Source of the DNA: Candidatus Saccharimonadota bacterium
GTDB lineage: Bacteria; Patescibacteriota; Saccharimonadia; Saccharimonadales; Saccharimonadaceae
DNA length: 64,000 nt
Direction of reading: 5' to 3'
NCBI GenBank assembly: GCA_017511205.1
Contig: JAFWLE010000002.1
Span: forward strand, 156,867-220,866
The notes beneath the pieces were generated by a model, which saw nothing but the letters and a program-made list of their open reading frames with translations, had not been told where the DNA came from and searched no databases. Shown in pieces: positions 57,001 through 63,661 of the stretch; position 1 is the first letter of the stretch; each line of letters starts with the position of its first letter. The position numbers and the translations under genes were made by a program.

Positions 57001-57097
57001 CCATGGATTTTTCAAATCTTATACTAGAGTCAGATATTTCTTGCCAAGGAGAAACGGCTTCTAGGTCAAATAATGATTTTTGGGATTCTCTCTTCAT
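54026..57097 (-). CDS. Bifunctional DNA methyltransferase: N6-adenine plus permuted C5-cytosine
   Basis: This 1023-aa protein has an N-terminal adenine methyltransferase with the SAM site FLEPCVGTGNF (about residues 75-85) and catalytic NPPYKN (184-189). The C-terminal third is a C5-cytosine methyltransferase whose motifs are permuted: the target-recognition part, VREAARFQCFPDSYYFF (IX) and QIGNAVP (X) come first, then DLFSGAGGL (I, ~787), GGPPCQGFS (IV, ~857), FENVEGLL (VI) and QKRKRV (VIII). This fits M.Alw26I-type enzymes, which methylate A on one strand and C on the other of an asymmetric site. Start 57097 has TAAAAT 7 nt upstream. Confidence 0.88.
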   Translation of the reverse strand: MKRESQKSLFDLEAVSPWQEISDSSIRFEKSMEPLRRKRTGSYYTSMDLTDIMMSDLIKTMDEAFLKNISSKRFLEPCVGTGNFVFAYLKHCSNLGLSKNEYRKLLGNIYVCDINEDALKLYKANLKKYVNNLFGIELDDLYFETHIGSGLLYNVNQDNMDYIPIESVFSKDIIKDGFDIIVTNPPYKNLKAERSQYLTDDEYDVDRRKYFDIAKNAKKQFSLSLSGTLNLYRLFVEEILTKYSNRNSYCSLLIPSSILSDKSCSDLRSFMIKNSAIKNIRLFSETSAYVDASQSVCSILLEKGSKTTKLEIHGLNDGAAQYDSMVNIADVADEKTGNSILILNKREYAIRRQMTKHPAIKDIPYIMNLRGELDITLNKQYIASHETPFKLLRGRNISYYKTVNLESAEYVLQDFYEQSAKKVYIEKPRLICQQIVNMAKARRVSFAPVPKDVILANSCNFISLLENEDGVDLYFLLGVLNSSIIDWFFKLTSSNNHINNYEIDNFPIPIGADNKEEISRLVKEYLKTENEELIPIINSMVNEAYGIIDESKTKPNNSEKGVKLNRTTRKKEPLNIADKNAIVSKFKTDLSFLIPSVSKKECEDIVSGDISISEIVLAKKPDISKFETNVVLSMADKYKGIFNNTILNHTTFKLSDLDLEMIKPIPQGGNWTNIPEETVKKSKRLVKITQTGGRTTLYGRLDYKKPSYTITTYFNRPGNGTYVHPVHERVLSVREAARFQCFPDSYYFFGNKTDTLKQIGNAVPTLLAYNIGKSIKEKTGCTTSVDLFSGAGGLTYGFKLAGINAVVSNDFFEASCVTLKTNCPEIDVTCGDITDEAVKQRIIDAGIENGADIICGGPPCQGFSLAGYRNADDPRNQMFRHFVDIVSRVNPKVVVFENVEGLLSFQGGETYRNIISLFSELGYEAEGRLLHAVRYGVPQKRKRVIILCVRKDLGILPSEIYPEEITPNECDQITVHDTIYDLENIQCSENASYSSSFSSPILQFFKGEIDAGRYYELIKNKTQ

Positions 57098-57154
57098 ACT
57101 TTCTATTTTAGCATAAAAAGTATTTCGAGACAATATTTTCGAGACGGATTTTGT

Positions 57155-57394
57155 TTAATAAATTCGCTTCGTTTTACCGTTGCCAAAGATTAACTCCTGA
57201 CAACTTGGACAATATCCACTTTTAATAAACTCACGCTCGCACTTATTTAGCGACGGCAAACACTCCTGAATATACCCACCATTAGATAGATACTTTTTGA
57301 GCACTTCCAATTCTTCATCCGTCAATCGCAAATGCGAGTCTTTACCGCACATACTACATCTATCGACAATTTCGTTGGCGTTTACGATTATCAT
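57155..57394 (-). CDS. Small zinc-binding-type protein
   Basis: This 79-aa protein has two CxxC pairs (RCSMCGKD near the start and YCPSCQEL near the end), likely one zinc site, around a helical segment LTDEELEVLKKYLSN. The ATG at 57394 lies 1 nt ahead of the upstream stop, so it is coupled to the 98-aa gene. Last of a four-gene cassette of small proteins. Confidence 0.65.
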   Translation of the reverse strand: MIIVNANEIVDRCSMCGKDSHLRLTDEELEVLKKYLSNGGYIQECLPSLNKCEREFIKSGYCPSCQELIFGNGKTKRIY

Positions 57395-57395
57395 C

Positions 57396-57692
57396 TTAAT
57401 CCGTAATTCGCAGATAATACTGCAAATCTTCTCCTTTCCAGTTATCAAGCACGTAGTCGTGATACTCAGCCCAAAGGTCAGCATATAGCTTGCTTAAGGT
57501 ATTGTTTCGCTCGTAGTGATACCAGCACTTATGATTAAGCACCATCGAGAGTTCAGTCCCATATATACGGTCATTACCCCACTCGGCTCTGGCTCTGTTA
57601 TAAGTATCTTTAACCGCCTCAAGCCCAAACTTATCGGCAATAGTGAAGTCCTGCCAGAAAGTAGTCTGGCACTCGTAGTCTAAGAGCCGCAC
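57396..57692 (-). CDS. Small protein of conjugative-element type
   Basis: This 98-aa protein starts MRLLDYECQTTFWQDFTIAD and contains VKDTYNRARAEW, ELSMVLNHKCWYHYE and a C-terminal LKGEDLQYYLRITD-like end. From memory this pattern is common among small proteins on integrative conjugative elements of gut Firmicutes; no function is established. GTG start at 57692, overlapping the gene before it by 13 nt. Confidence 0.7.
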   Translation of the reverse strand: MRLLDYECQTTFWQDFTIADKFGLEAVKDTYNRARAEWGNDRIYGTELSMVLNHKCWYHYERNNTLSKLYADLWAEYHDYVLDNWKGEDLQYYLRITD

Positions 57693-57910
57693 CTAAAAAC
57701 CTCCATAAAATTATCTATCGAGTCGAAGTTCTCCTCTATCGCCGACTTATACTCGGAATAATGACTGATCACGTCTGCATACTCTTTCTCACTCAGTCCT
57801 GCCTCTATCATCGCGAGCCTTGCGTCCATAATCATATTGTATTTACCGCCCCTACGGACTTGCTCGTAGCGGTAGAAGTTTCGGCAAATATCAGGCTGAA
57901 GCGGTTTCAT
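57680..57910 (-). CDS. Small protein of conjugative-element type
   Basis: This 76-aa protein begins MKPLQPDICRNFYRYEQV and has a helical GGKYNMIMDARLAMIEAGL segment. Similar short proteins accompany the preceding family on Firmicutes elements (recollection, not searched). The start overlaps the upstream stop in an ATGA arrangement at 57907-57910. Confidence 0.68.
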   Translation of the reverse strand: MKPLQPDICRNFYRYEQVRRGGKYNMIMDARLAMIEAGLSEKEYADVISHYSEYKSAIEENFDSIDNFMEVFRCGS

Positions 57911-58110
57911 ATCGCCTCGCAACAACTAGAAGTTCTAGTCCATAAATGCTCGACAATCTCGCCATCAGCCCAAAGTTGACGCTCTAGCCTAGCGAGATAA
58001 TTAAGCCCGTCTTCGAGATTTGGAAACTGCAAGTCATCAATAATCTCGAAATGGTACTCGCCGTCGGTACCGAGATATTTCATAATCGTGATATTTTTCG
58101 GCATTTTCAT
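57907..58110 (-). CDS. Small hypothetical protein, MKYL family copy 2
   Basis: This 67-aa protein (NITIMKYLGTDGEYHFEI) resembles the 91-aa protein at 52259-52534, including the C-terminal DGEIVEHLWTR. It heads the four-gene cassette of small overlapping genes on the minus strand. No clear Shine-Dalgarno site; two ATGs occur 6 nt apart and the choice is open. Confidence 0.6.
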   Translation of the reverse strand: MKMPKNITIMKYLGTDGEYHFEIIDDLQFPNLEDGLNYLARLERQLWADGEIVEHLWTRTSSCCEAI

Positions 58111-58313
58111 AATTAAATTGAAATTTTGCTCTCATTTATGAGAAAAATAAAGCCTTTTTGACGAAAATGTCCATGGAGTATTTTAAGCGAGTTTTGGACG
58201 TTTTTATTGCAAAGCTAGACAAATTCTCGTTCCAGACCCAAACACGCTCCAGAACGCCTTCTGCGAGCCTCTGCGGAGATGATTTTCTCTGAGAATATGG
58301 TATAATATAAGAT

Positions 58314-59159
58314 ATGGAATCGAGCGAATTTGAACACAAAATGACCTGTCTTTTATTTGCTCTTAAAGAATTTTTATCGTCGAAAGATATTGGGTACCAC
58401 TTTGATTTTTCTTCTATGTTTATGACTAAAGGTCCATATCCAGATTCATCTTCGACGCAAAAGAAACCTCTTTACGAATACGTTGAGCCTCGCCAAATAA
58501 CGCAGTTATTAGATATTTTGAAAGGCAGATATAAGTGCCTAGACTTTTCCGAAAAGCCGTACTATAAAACAACCGAAGAACTTCTCGAAACGGCTTTCAA
58601 GCAAAAGAAGTTAAGTGAATATGAAAACGAAGTCGAATTGATAGCTACAGTGAAAAAACTATCAGAGCAAAAGAAATATTCACTATTGCTCTCGGAGAGT
58701 TTCGAGGAACGCTTCGACGATGTCTTTAGGAAGTTTACTTCGGCTAAGACAAATAACGGTGTGCTCTTTGCATTGCATTTAGAAGAGAGGAAAGACTTTC
58801 CAGTTCTTTATATTAACGATACTCCGATACGCAAATTTAAAAATACCGATTCTTACCCATATAAATTAATGAAGCTCGCATTAAGTCTGCCAAACGGCTC
58901 AGTAATACCAGCCAAAGATTTATTAAAAATAAGTAGGGGCAATAGAGGGTGCTCTCAGGACTTATCTGAAATTTTTGGTTCACCAGTTATAAAATCGGTT
59001 TTTACAAGAGAGATAACGAATTCGAGTTTTAGGATTTATCACGAAATAACCGAAGAGGACTTAAATGAAGTTTCGTATTTTAAAAAAGCACCGATAACTG
59101 ATAAATCAAATACGGAACATTTCGCGAAAATGATTGAAGAATGCCGAATCTCTCCCTGA
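58314..59159 (+). CDS. Hypothetical protein, 281 aa
   Basis: TATAAT lies 7 nt before the ATG. The protein is charged and mostly helical in residues ~1-190, and the last ~90 residues (PYKLMKLALSLPNGSVIPAKDLL onward, in part) could form a winged-helix-like domain. I recognise no family. It is divergent from the small-protein cassette, with a terminator (59198-59225) just after it, so it forms its own unit, possibly a regulator of the cassette. Confidence 0.65.
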   Translation: MESSEFEHKMTCLLFALKEFLSSKDIGYHFDFSSMFMTKGPYPDSSSTQKKPLYEYVEPRQITQLLDILKGRYKCLDFSEKPYYKTTEELLETAFKQKKLSEYENEVELIATVKKLSEQKKYSLLLSESFEERFDDVFRKFTSAKTNNGVLFALHLEERKDFPVLYINDTPIRKFKNTDSYPYKLMKLALSLPNGSVIPAKDLLKISRGNRGCSQDLSEIFGSPVIKSVFTREITNSSFRIYHEITEEDLNEVSYFKKAPITDKSNTEHFAKMIEECRISP

Positions 59160-59197
59160 TAGATGGTTTTGTTGACTCAACTATATAAATACGATAT

Positions 59198-59225
59198 GGA
59201 TACGGAACGAACCGTATCCTTTTTT
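59198..59225 (+). terminator. Intrinsic terminator after the 281-aa gene
   Basis: GGATACGG-AACGAA-CCGTATCC, a perfect 8-bp stem, followed by T6. Confidence 0.9.
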
Positions 59226-59466
59226 GATACCTCACAATGGGGTGCAGGAAGAGCGACGTAAAACACCGCAAATCTGAATTTTAACAATTTAACGAGGCAC
59301 CCACCCAACCAAATTTGCCGCATAGCCTAGTCAACTCGAGAAAGCCTGAAGATAAAAAAGTATTACCTCCACTTTCATCTAGGCAACTCGTCTTTGCTAC
59401 CCTATGCGGCGTATCCAAAAACCAACACGAAAACAAACAAATACTAACTTAAATCAGGGGAAACAG
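59226..59466. other. Non-coding leader of the replication-like operon
   Basis: No gene. It holds the long inverted repeat at 59317-59410 and ends with AGGGGAAAC before the ATG at 59467. Confidence 0.6.
59317..59410. repeat. Long-range inverted repeat with inner direct repeats
   Basis: GCCGCATAG (59317-59325) pairs with CTATGCGGC (59402-59410); inside, GCCTAG/CTAGGC-type pairing and a repeated TAG[TG]CAACTCG appear. It precedes the ATPase/SSB block, so it may be a replication or regulatory site of the element, or an RNA structure. Confidence 0.5.
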
Positions 59467-59637
59467 ATGTTAACCAATAAGGAGCTTGGCGAGCTAATAG
59501 CCAATCTGCAAAGCCTCGGCATTAACTTGCCGGAAGGATTAGAGCCGGAAGTTTGCGGCATTGCGATTTTACGCTTTTGCCTAGCCAAAGCTTTGCGGAA
59601 ACATCAATTATTAACAATTAATAAGGAGAAAACATGA
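59467..59637 (+). CDS. Small hypothetical protein, 56 aa
   Basis: The start MLTNKELGELIANLQSLG has AGGGGA 6 nt upstream, better than the in-frame ATG at 59404. The protein is helical with no recognised family. Its stop overlaps the start of the next gene (ATGA). First gene of a coupled operon leading to the ATPase. Confidence 0.6.
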   Translation: MLTNKELGELIANLQSLGINLPEGLEPEVCGIAILRFCLAKALRKHQLLTINKEKT

Positions 59638-60005
59638 GTAGAAAAACTAAATCGGAATGTACGACAATCGCAGAAAAGAGAATGCGAGAAGACCCTAGGG
59701 TAGTCCTCATTCTAGACGAAATCACTAAAAAATTCGTTTTTAGCGGGCATCCATTTAGTGTCAAAAGTAGAAGCAATAAAGCGTACAACTGGACACCAAA
59801 GGAAAAGACATTTAAGAGCCCTCTGGACTTCTGTAGTTTCATTATGGATTTCGTTACGCACGAAATGCCCGACATGCACCTAATTTTTAATCCATACAAT
59901 ATTGGAGATGTTGGACTAGCGATTCGTGGTATGCTCGAAGAAAATGGTACTACTTCCAATGGATATAAAAGTAATATCAAAGTGGTGGTAGAAGCCCATG
60001 AGTGA
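59634..60005 (+). CDS. Hypothetical protein, 123 aa
   Basis: AAGGAG lies 7 nt before the ATG. The protein is basic at the N terminus with a mixed alpha/beta pattern and no known motif. It overlaps the ATPase gene by 8 nt, so it may be a partner of that protein. Confidence 0.65.
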   Translation: MSRKTKSECTTIAEKRMREDPRVVLILDEITKKFVFSGHPFSVKSRSNKAYNWTPKEKTFKSPLDFCSFIMDFVTHEMPDMHLIFNPYNIGDVGLAIRGMLEENGTTSNGYKSNIKVVVEAHE

Positions 60006-61593
60006 CAATAACGATAATGAGAAGCTAGAGCAAAGCTCTGGTCAAAAGCTAATCGAAGAGCTTACCCAAGAATTAAGTGAACAACACACATTGTTTCACG
60101 ACACTCAAAAGCAGCCATATATTGCCATTAATCACTCTGGAGCTAAAGTTATGAGCTTAAATGGCGATGAATTTAAATCTTGGCTATTAGCCGAAAGAAT
60201 GGAAGCTGGCGAATATATTAGCACCCATACGATTGACGAAATCGCTAGACGCTTACAAGCAATTGCAGTCTACAAATCGAGGGATTTAAGACCCCTATCC
60301 GTCAGAATCCATCGTGTCGACAACAGATATGGTCTACCCGAAGAGCTATGGTTCGATTTGGGAGGAGAAGATGGTTTAGCTGTTCATATCACAAAGAGCG
60401 GCTACACTATCGAAGAGCCACCCATTATCTTCCGAAGATATGACCATCAGCACGAACAAGTTAGACCTAGAGCGAAAGATGGCGGAAAGCTAGACGACTT
60501 ATTTGAGCTAATTAATCTAACTGAACGAACCGACAAAATCGCATTTACCGTTTTTCTCGTTTCCTGTTATATAGACAGGTTCCCTAAACCAGTCTTGCTA
60601 ATCAGAGGAACGAACGGAAGCGGAAAATCAACTCCAATGCGAATCTTACACAATCTCATCGACCCAAGCGAGCTCGAAGCTGGCACCCCACTTGTTAGGG
60701 ATAACGGCGAGTTGGCCAGAATCGCAAACAAGTGTGCTGTACTGCACTGGGATAATATAGATAGCAGAGAAATCACACCAGAAGTTAGTAATGCAATTTG
60801 TCGCATTACATCTGGACAAGCTTTTGCCAGAAGAGTGCTTTATACGAATGACCAAGACTCGATTTTCAAAGGTCAGCGTCCAGTAATGCTTAATGGGATT
60901 GGAAAATTGGCAGAACGTGAAGACATTTTGGATCGCTGCTTAATTTTCAATTTGAAGCGAATCCCAGAAGACAGGCGTAAGACCGAAGCGGAGATTTTTG
61001 CAAAGTTAGAGGAGATAAAGCCATACATCCTGCACGAGATTTTTATGACTTTATCTAAAGTCCTCTCCATCTATCCTACCGTAAATCTTGCCGATAGTCA
61101 TCGTCTTGCCGATTTCGACAAGATTGGGTTCGCAATTTGCGAGGCTATTGATGGTTATTCTGGCGAAGAATGGCTACAAGTTAGCGATAAAGTCTTCAAA
61201 CGACAAGTGGAGAGTGCGTTTGAAGCTAATGCAACTGCCCAGATTGCAAAGTATCTAGTTGATAGAAGTAAGTTTCATATTTGGGAAGGAACTGCAACGG
61301 ATATGTTTAATTTTCGACTATCTGAAGACGACAATTATTTAGAAACTCCAGAAGATAAGAACCTTAAGCAGTCTATCAAGGACAATCCGACGTTCCCAAA
61401 GAACCCTATGGTACTTGGCATTCGACTTAATCGTGCCGAATCCACTCTGCGTTCTCTTGGAATTATCATGGAACACAGCCGAGAAGGTAGAGATGTTTAT
61501 AAGAACGGAACAAGATGGATTACTCTTAAAGACTACGGTTGGATTAAATCCAACGAAAAACCACAGGGCAACGAAATCGTCTGTCCATTTTAG
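59998..61593 (+). CDS. Element-borne ATPase, primase-helicase-like
   Basis: This 531-aa protein has a Walker A GTNGSGKST near residue 206 (followed by an unusual Pro), a Walker B-like CAVLHWDNID, a sensor-like PVMLNGIG and an arginine-finger-like RCLIFNL. This layout is found in phage and plasmid helicase/primase-type ATPases (DUF927/D5-like). The N-terminal ~190 residues could be a primase-linked or binding domain. It probably drives replication of the element, as SSB-like genes follow directly. Confidence 0.72.
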   Translation: MSDNNDNEKLEQSSGQKLIEELTQELSEQHTLFHDTQKQPYIAINHSGAKVMSLNGDEFKSWLLAERMEAGEYISTHTIDEIARRLQAIAVYKSRDLRPLSVRIHRVDNRYGLPEELWFDLGGEDGLAVHITKSGYTIEEPPIIFRRYDHQHEQVRPRAKDGGKLDDLFELINLTERTDKIAFTVFLVSCYIDRFPKPVLLIRGTNGSGKSTPMRILHNLIDPSELEAGTPLVRDNGELARIANKCAVLHWDNIDSREITPEVSNAICRITSGQAFARRVLYTNDQDSIFKGQRPVMLNGIGKLAEREDILDRCLIFNLKRIPEDRRKTEAEIFAKLEEIKPYILHEIFMTLSKVLSIYPTVNLADSHRLADFDKIGFAICEAIDGYSGEEWLQVSDKVFKRQVESAFEANATAQIAKYLVDRSKFHIWEGTATDMFNFRLSEDDNYLETPEDKNLKQSIKDNPTFPKNPMVLGIRLNRAESTLRSLGIIMEHSREGRDVYKNGTRWITLKDYGWIKSNEKPQGNEIVCPF

Positions 61594-61624
61594 TAAATTT
61601 AATCATTAATAAGGAGATTTAGTT

Positions 61625-62224
61625 ATGGAAAATAATAACGATATTTTAGAGCTAGATGACGCTTATGTCCTCAGCTACTACGATAGAAACAGTAAATATG
61701 GAGAAGCATTATCAATCGATATTCTCGATGACCCTAATGACCCAGAGAGCGATGGAAATAAGATTGACACATGGCTCAAACATAACGGCGATGAACGTGG
61801 GACGAACGGCACAAAAGTATTAACAGACAAGTATACCGGCAATGATTATATGCCTTTTTACTTTAAAATCACTGCCCAAACTAAGATTATTGACCTAGAT
61901 GGCAAAAAGGTATCAAAGGACGAACTCGTTAAAGGAGCGGGGGTCGGACTAGTTGCTAGAGCAGTACCATACGAATACGAAGGACGCTCAGGTATTTCAC
62001 GACCGCTAGAAATGATAGTTGTCTACGAGCCAAAAAATCGTACACAAACTAATCTCGAACATATCACAAAAATGCGAGCAGATCGCCTAGCTAGAGAACG
62101 CAAAGCAGAAAGTAGCGAAACTACTACCGATAAACCTTCCGCCGACTCTGAGGAGAAGCCATCTAGCGACACAACGAATCCGCCAGCCGACCCCGAAGTC
62201 GATTTAAGCAGGATTCCATTCTAA
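61625..62224 (+). CDS. SSB-like single-strand DNA-binding protein
   Basis: The 199-aa protein has a beta-rich N-terminal domain (about 1-140) and an acidic, Ser/Pro-rich tail ending VDLSRIPF, like the DDDIPF tip by which SSB proteins bind partners. AAGGAG lies 8 nt before the ATG. It resembles the next protein in its second half (TKIIDLDGKKVSKDELVKGA compared with TKIVDSKGKKLPKKSLTKGC). A phage-type SSB is inferred; sequence alone does not prove DNA binding. Confidence 0.6.
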   Translation: MENNNDILELDDAYVLSYYDRNSKYGEALSIDILDDPNDPESDGNKIDTWLKHNGDERGTNGTKVLTDKYTGNDYMPFYFKITAQTKIIDLDGKKVSKDELVKGAGVGLVARAVPYEYEGRSGISRPLEMIVVYEPKNRTQTNLEHITKMRADRLARERKAESSETTTDKPSADSEEKPSSDTTNPPADPEVDLSRIPF

Positions 62225-62249
62225 ATAACTAATTACAAGGAGAATATTT

Positions 62250-62657
62250 ATGAAAGAAGATAAAGCAGTACTTAAAATCAAAAATGTCAAATTCGTTAAT
62301 CTCGGAGCTAGAGTTTGCCCGCCTAGGAAATATCTGACAATCGACCTACTCGGTAATTGGAAAAGTACAGATAAAATCAATAGGTGGTTAAAAGACAATA
62401 ACGTTGACGAAAGTGTTATTTGCCTACCACGTCGCCAATTATATAGCGATGATGAATTGATGCTCGAATACCGTTTTGGCTTAGATTGTCGTACAAAAAT
62501 CGTAGATTCTAAAGGAAAGAAATTACCGAAGAAGAGTCTTACGAAAGGTTGCGATATTGACATCGTAGTCAGAGTTTACCCTGGCACTTATTGGCGTGGA
62601 TTAGGAGTAAAACGATTGGTAGAAAAAATCGTCGTCCACAACAATAACACGAAATAA
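62250..62657 (+). CDS. Tail-less paralogue of the SSB-like protein
   Basis: This 135-aa basic protein shares the fold pattern and several motifs with the protein upstream (KINRWLKDNN, TKIVDSKGKKL, VVRVYPGTYWRG) but lacks the acidic tail. AAGGAG lies 8 nt upstream. The pair looks like a tandem duplication: one copy with a partner-binding tip and one without. Confidence 0.6.
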   Translation: MKEDKAVLKIKNVKFVNLGARVCPPRKYLTIDLLGNWKSTDKINRWLKDNNVDESVICLPRRQLYSDDELMLEYRFGLDCRTKIVDSKGKKLPKKSLTKGCDIDIVVRVYPGTYWRGLGVKRLVEKIVVHNNNTK

Positions 62658-62680
62658 CTAATAACTAGGAGTATTTTATT

Positions 62681-63556
62681 ATGAAAGAAGAAATTGCTAA
62701 GGAACGACCTTTAAAATTTATTATTTATACGAGGAAGTCCACTGATGATATCGACAATCATATACCATCGCTTGATGTACAGCTAGTATTTGCGAAAGAA
62801 ACTACTAAGCAGAATAACTATAAAGTAGTAAAAACTTTCAGGGAGTCAGCGTCTGCACGTAGTGTGCACAATCGCCCAATGTTCGACGAAATGATAAAGA
62901 TGATTGAAGATGGTAAAGCCAACGCAATCCTGTGTTGGCATACAAACTGCCTTGCTTATACCCCTTTAGAAAATGGGATTATCCAACAATTGCTTTTTGA
63001 CCATAAAATTGCAGTTGTTTGTACTAACGAACGAAAGATTCGTCATCCCGAAGACTATACTCTTTTGCCTAGTATTGCAATGAAAATGGCTACTGAATAT
63101 TCAAAGAGATTAAGCGAGGTCATTAAGCGTGGTATTAGGTCGAAGAATAAGCAAGGAAAACTTAGTTGCATGGCACCTCAAGGGTACTTAAACTCAAGGG
63201 ATGAGAATAATCAACCCATTATCATTCCTGACCCTAAAAGGTTTTGTATCATTAAAAATGCATTTAAGTCGTATTTAACTGGCTGTTATAGTGTGCCGGA
63301 ACTACTTAGCTACATCAACGACGATAATCATTACCTAACCAGAAAAAGGAAGAGGACGGGTGGACATCCGCTAGGACTCGCTACATTACATCAAATGCTT
63401 AAAAATCCTTTTTATATGGGCAAAATTAGGGATTTAGATGACCCAAACGTTATGTATGATGGAGCTTGGGAGCCAATGATTACAGAAAGAGAATTTGAAA
63501 AAATTCAGATGATTTTAAAGGCTTCTAGCAAAAAGCCAAACGGCAAAACGTCATAA
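62681..63556 (+). CDS. Serine recombinase paralogue lacking active-site arginines
   Basis: This 291-aa protein has a resolvase domain (IIYTRKSTDD, with the nucleophile Ser in RKS) and a recombinase domain (CMAPQGYLNSRD to NPFYMGKIRDLDD). In the motif that reads WHTNRLARNP in the gene downstream it has WHTNCLAYTP: both arginines that correspond to the catalytic pair of resolvases are lost. It ends after the recombinase domain without the zinc-ribbon and coiled-coil parts of large serine integrases. A regulatory or directionality role with the next protein, or decay, is possible. TAGGAG lies upstream. Confidence 0.85.
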   Translation: MKEEIAKERPLKFIIYTRKSTDDIDNHIPSLDVQLVFAKETTKQNNYKVVKTFRESASARSVHNRPMFDEMIKMIEDGKANAILCWHTNCLAYTPLENGIIQQLLFDHKIAVVCTNERKIRHPEDYTLLPSIAMKMATEYSKRLSEVIKRGIRSKNKQGKLSCMAPQGYLNSRDENNQPIIIPDPKRFCIIKNAFKSYLTGCYSVPELLSYINDDNHYLTRKRKRTGGHPLGLATLHQMLKNPFYMGKIRDLDDPNVMYDGAWEPMITEREFEKIQMILKASSKKPNGKTS

Positions 63557-63661
63557 ACGGCGTTTAGTCAAATCTTCCACTAATAATAAGCCCTCTTGTA
63601 AACCATAAAGGGGGTTTATTTTTTAGTCATTTAGAAAAATAATTAACGTTAGGAGAATAAT
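63557..63661 (+). other. Spacer between the recombinase genes
   Basis: Contains an imperfect TAAACC/GGTTTA hairpin near 63599-63619 followed by TTTTTT (possible weak terminator) and a TTAGGAG ribosome-binding site at about 63649-63655. Confidence 0.5.

Noticed and set aside
58136..58339. A 67-codon minus-strand reading frame
   Set aside because: No start signal, overlaps the promoter and start of the 281-aa gene, and the product resembles no family.
52052..63550. AAACGGCAAAACG occurs inverted near 52.06 kb and at 63.54 kb as a possible attachment-site pair
   Set aside because: Thirteen bases of low complexity are expected to match by chance in a window of this size; one copy lies inside a recombinase gene.
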